A DNA stretch of 64,000 bases, from positions 62,001-126,000 of the forward strand of contig CADBXL010000003.1 of assembly GCA_902798615.1 (NCBI GenBank), written 5' to 3'. Source of the stretch: an uncultured Bacteroidales bacterium (lineage in GTDB: Bacteria; Bacteroidota; Bacteroidia; Bacteroidales; Bacteroidaceae). The notes beneath the pieces are model-generated. The model did no database searches and had not been told where the DNA came from. It saw only the letters and a program-made list of their open reading frames with translations. The position numbers were made by a program, and so were the translations under genes. Positions 61,732-64,000 of this stretch are shown here, piece by piece. Within the stretch, counting starts at the first letter, position 1. Each line of letters begins with the position of its first letter.

Positions 61732-62008
61732 GGACGAATTTGATTGCAAACTTATCTTGTGCTATCTGTGTTCGAAAAAAGAGACCACGAATTTTCCGAA
61801 TTCAACGAATAAAGATTTGTTTAATTAGCGTTATTCGTGTTCGAAAATAAACCACAGATATTTGGGATCTCACAGATGTCAATCACGAGCGAAAGCGAGA
61901 TAATCCCTTAAATCTGTGCTATCTGTGGTCTCTAAACTCTAACCTCTAACCTGTTTTCTCTAACCTCAAAGTCCCCCTACGCAGGGGGAATAAGGGGGTC
62001 TTAGCATT
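61732..62008. other. Repeat-filled spacer between DUF3987 and CHC2-Toprim genes
   Basis: Holds an inverted pair ACCACAGATATTTGGGAT / TGTGCTATCTGTGGT (about 61850-61933), a GAGCGAAAGCGAGA segment like the one at 34860, CTCTAACCTCTAAC repeats (61928-61965) and a palindromic element CCCCCTACGCAGGGGG (about 61974-61989) that ends 20 bp before the next start. Confidence 0.6.
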
Positions 62009-62983
62009 ATGAACAAATTCGAAATTCACCAACTTCGTGACCTCCCGATAGAGTCTGTAGCCGAAAGGCTCGGACTCAGGGTCACGCGCCACAAAGCACT
62101 CTGTCCGTTCCATGACGACAAGCATCCATCACTCTCATTCTCCGTATCGAGGAACACCTACAAATGCTTCGTGTGCGGAGCACATGGAGGCACTATCGAC
62201 CTCGCGATGCAAGTCCTCAGAAAGGGATTCGTTGATGCCTGCGAATGGCTTGCCAACGAGCATAATGTGATACTTTCTGAATTTCAACCTTCAACCGAAG
62301 TGAAGAAGTATGATTTCGATGCAAGGAAGTATCTCCGATTCTTTGAGCATCCATTCATCAACAATCTTGCATCCGAGTTTCTCTTTAACAAGCGGCACCT
62401 TGATCCGAGAGTCATAAGATGGTGCCGCCTCAACAGCTACAAGGAGTGGCTTCAGATACCCTATTTCGACATGGAGGGCAAATTGATTGGCATTCAGAGC
62501 AGATACTTGGGCGAGGATAAGAATCAACCTCGCTTCCGTTTCCCTTCAGGCAATCAATGCCATATATATAATCAGCAGATTATCCCGATGATCAGGGAAG
62601 GTGAACCGCTCTATATTGCGGAGGGATGTAGCGACTGCTGGAGTTTGTTATCTGCCGGACATAAAGCCATCGCTATTCCGTCTGCCACACTTTTGAAGAA
62701 AGAGGATGTTACAGCCATCACCCATCACCTGCCACCCAACACCCAGCTTTACATGTATCCCGACAATGATGAGCCAGGGCAACGGCTATTTCAGCAACTG
62801 GAATCAATGCTTAAAGGCTCGTTATGCGCCAGCGGCTCCCTCTCTACGGGAGAGGGCGGGGGGAAGTCCGATGTTGATAACATCGGAGTATGTGTCAGAG
62901 GCCACCTCTCAGCTCTTACTTTACCTTCTGGTTGCAAGGATTTCAGCGACTACTATCTTCAATGTCATACCTCACTTAATTAG
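62009..62983 (+). CDS. CHC2 zinc-finger / Toprim primase-like protein with in-frame palindromic element
   Basis: A 324-residue DnaG-like fragment. The N-terminal zinc finger has Cys32, His35, Cys53 and Cys56 (LCPFHDD, YKCFVCGAHGG). The Toprim domain has IAEGCSDCWSLLSAG with the catalytic Glu and MYPDNDEPGQ with the Asp-x-Asp pair. It could prime DNA synthesis with the DUF3987 partner. Residues about 271-301 (LCASGSLSTGEGGGKSDVDN then IGVCVRGH) are encoded by a type-2 palindromic element at 62819-62912, placed between the Toprim core and the C-terminal segment LPSGCKDFSDYYLQC, with the frame kept. Confidence 0.85.
   Translation: MNKFEIHQLRDLPIESVAERLGLRVTRHKALCPFHDDKHPSLSFSVSRNTYKCFVCGAHGGTIDLAMQVLRKGFVDACEWLANEHNVILSEFQPSTEVKKYDFDARKYLRFFEHPFINNLASEFLFNKRHLDPRVIRWCRLNSYKEWLQIPYFDMEGKLIGIQSRYLGEDKNQPRFRFPSGNQCHIYNQQIIPMIREGEPLYIAEGCSDCWSLLSAGHKAIAIPSATLLKKEDVTAITHHLPPNTQLYMYPDNDEPGQRLFQQLESMLKGSLCASGSLSTGEGGGKSDVDNIGVCVRGHLSALTLPSGCKDFSDYYLQCHTSLN
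62819..62912. repeat. Type-2 palindromic element in frame in the CHC2-Toprim gene
   Basis: Core CTCTCTACGGGAGAG, then 9-bp arms TCCGATGTT and AACATCGGA around GAT, then GTATGTG and AGAGGCC. The copy at 44463-44543 behind cdsA has the same parts in the same order, which marks the element's borders. Confidence 0.85.
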
Positions 62984-63005
62984 TAATCTCTAAAAACAAA
63001 ACGCT

Positions 63006-63488
63006 ATGCAAATAGAAATTCACAGACTCGCATCAAATCATCTCTACACCGAGGGACTGATTACAGTCAATGGTGCCAACTTCAGTCATACCATTGAGCA
63101 TACCTTCAATATGCTTCCGATAGGCAGGTATAAAATTGAACTGAAGAAGCTAAATTGTTCACATCGCGTGATTGCCATCATTCCTCTACACGCATCCATA
63201 ACACCCGATTTCGTTTCTATAATCGAACAAGGCAACTCATGGATAACAGCACAGAATATCACCCTTAAGCAATCGCTCACTATGTCGCCTATCATCATCG
63301 GCACACCACTCACTCCAGGAGTGATCAAGTGTTCATCAGAGGCCTATAACCGTCTCTATGAGCGACTAAAGAAATGCAGGACGGAAGTCACGCTAACCAT
63401 TCGCGACAACCTTTGCAAGCCCAACGTCCCAAGCTCCCATTGGCTGAAACGTGAAACCCGAAACTTAACATTTCACAGATGTAATTAA
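63006..63488 (+). CDS. DUF5675 family protein
   Basis: A 160-residue protein starting MQIEIHRLASNHLYTEGLIT. The strands YTEGLITVNGANFSHTIEHT, MLPIGRYKIELKKL and SPIIIGTPLTPGVIK follow the DUF5675 pattern, found alone or with phage-type lytic or island proteins. It has no signal peptide. The last residues (KRETRNLTFHRCN) come from a GAAACGTGAAAC repeat of the same family as at 57612-57647. The function is unknown. Confidence 0.78.
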   Translation: MQIEIHRLASNHLYTEGLITVNGANFSHTIEHTFNMLPIGRYKIELKKLNCSHRVIAIIPLHASITPDFVSIIEQGNSWITAQNITLKQSLTMSPIIIGTPLTPGVIKCSSEAYNRLYERLKKCRTEVTLTIRDNLCKPNVPSSHWLKRETRNLTFHRCN

Positions 63489-63730
63489 TATCAGTTCGAC
63501 GACTTGCTTCTGCTTGATGAGCCATAGCGAATAATTTCACGAATGGCAGCAAGCTGCCTTAACCACTGCGTGGAGCCACACTAATTTATCATTAATTGCC
63601 CACAAATTATCCATAAATTTATATGGAGCGAAGAAAAATTAATAATTAATTCGCGGTTAATTCATGCTAATTCACGGTTAATTCATGTAGCCAAGCGCAG
63701 CGTTTATTTTCGTCGAACTCACGTTAATTA
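63489..63730. repeat. Dispersed repeats after DUF5675
   Basis: AGTTCGACGACTTGCTTCTG (about 63494) with GATGAGCCATAGCGAATAA, and an inverted TCGTCGAACTCACGTTAA (about 63711-63728) at the other end, enclosing GGTTAATTCATG repeats (about 63653-63690). It is the same families as at 6510, 34665 and 50330. Confidence 0.6.
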
Positions 63731-63882
63731 ATATCCGAAGCATCACCTTCTCTATCCCGAACGGGAGAATTAAAGGAACTCTTCTTACTGTACTTCACCA
63801 AGAATTTCTGAAGGAGATTATTCTGAAATCCGATAATTCTGGAACTAACAAGAACTAGGAAACCGACAATAACATGCTTCAA
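63724..63882 (-). CDS. Possible small membrane peptide (TTG start)
   Basis: A 52-codon frame from TTG 63882, preceded in frame by a stop: a hydrophobic N-terminus (KHVIVGFLVLVSSRIIGF) then a basic part (KFLVKYSKKSSFNSP). No family, no clear promoter and an unusual start; it could be chance or a fragment of a larger lost gene. Confidence 0.2.
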   Translation of the reverse strand: MKHVIVGFLVLVSSRIIGFQNNLLQKFLVKYSKKSSFNSPVRDREGDASDIN

Positions 63883-63930
63883 CTATAGTGAAACTTGAAT
63901 TTTCGAGTTTCACTTTTTTATAGTTTGAAG
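63877..63930 (+). terminator. Strong hairpin near the right edge
   Basis: Arms AGTGAAACT / AGTTTCACT with TTTTTT after the stem, framed by outer arms CTTCAACTAT / ATAGTTTGAAG. It may end a transcript from the left. Confidence 0.65.
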
Positions 63931-64000
63931 AATGTGCTATTTGTTTTTATTTGTCATCTTAGCATTTATGCTGTCAAGCTTATGATTCAGAATATTGATA

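Overview
The window looks like chromosomal DNA of a Prevotella-type bacterium (Bacteroidales, Bacteroidota). Evidence: promoters of the Bacteroidota form TTTG-N19/20-TAnnTTTG (clear at 10573-10603, 13593-13623, 42701-42731, 48813-48844 and 50283-50314), a BspA-like leucine-rich-repeat surface protein, a lipoprotein-type LptC, a 13-residue TonB-domain/SusD-free layout typical of the order, an Lnb-like DUF4105 protein, DUF3987, DUF5675 and DUF6266 genes, few Shine-Dalgarno sites, and moderate GC. This is inference from gene content; no 16S gene is present.

Layout. 1-6.5 kb: the 3' end of yidC, a secreted S9 dipeptidyl-peptidase, an MFS carrier and a POT peptide transporter, which together suggest peptide breakdown and uptake. 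6.8-10.4 kb: BspA-like protein, a decayed region with a phage Rha remnant, and an SGNH hydrolase. 10.7-19.4 kb, minus strand: an envelope block with an outer-membrane barrel protein, LptC, a CorC/HlyC-type CBS protein, a PpiD-like chaperone and LptD. 19.5-33.4 kb, plus strand: Lnb-like protein, a PafA-like phosphatase with a degenerate metal site, SecA, an orphan ABC ATPase, GDP-mannose and GDP-fucose synthesis (manC, gmd, fcl), purA and hisS. 33.5-39.8 kb: a rhamnogalacturonan-acetylesterase-like enzyme with a stump of a pectinesterase domain, a 1.2-kb repeat field, a Fur/PerR regulator with a reverse rubrerythrin, and an SGNH esterase plus small lipoprotein. 39.9-48.1 kb: an acyl-activating/acyltransferase fusion, a TonB-domain protein, tRNA-Arg, and rsfS-ftsH-cdsA. 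48.2-50.3 kb: tRNA-Gln, a DUF3791-DUF3990-DUF3791 operon that resembles an ADP-ribosyltransferase toxin-antitoxin set, and an antitoxin-like gene. 50.7-55.9 kb, minus strand: a surface-polysaccharide-type operon (GT4 glycosyltransferase, two paralogous nucleotidyltransferases, DUF559 nuclease-like protein, VanZ, WbuC). 56-63.5 kb: an accessory island (DUF6266, two unknown genes, DUF3987 helicase/primase-like protein, CHC2-Toprim protein, DUF5675).

The most unusual feature is a family of short GC-rich palindromic elements (CCTCCC-TGCRT-AGGGAGG or CCCCC-TGCRT-AGGGGG cores). They occur between genes, often as inverted pairs just upstream of a start codon, and also inside genes in frame. Inside the 51.6-53.5 kb genes they form 39-bp units that each add 13 residues (NKSLPMQGGMEGL-like). 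Comparison of the two nucleotidyltransferase paralogs shows exactly where the additions were made: one N-terminal site, and one linker that has been invaded in both paralogs by two different repeat families. A second palindromic family is in frame in the CHC2-Toprim gene and has a copy behind cdsA. Other repeat families (11-bp tandem units, an 80-bp tandem hairpin with compensating changes, a 280-320-bp direct repeat, a MITE-like element) fill the spaces between genes.
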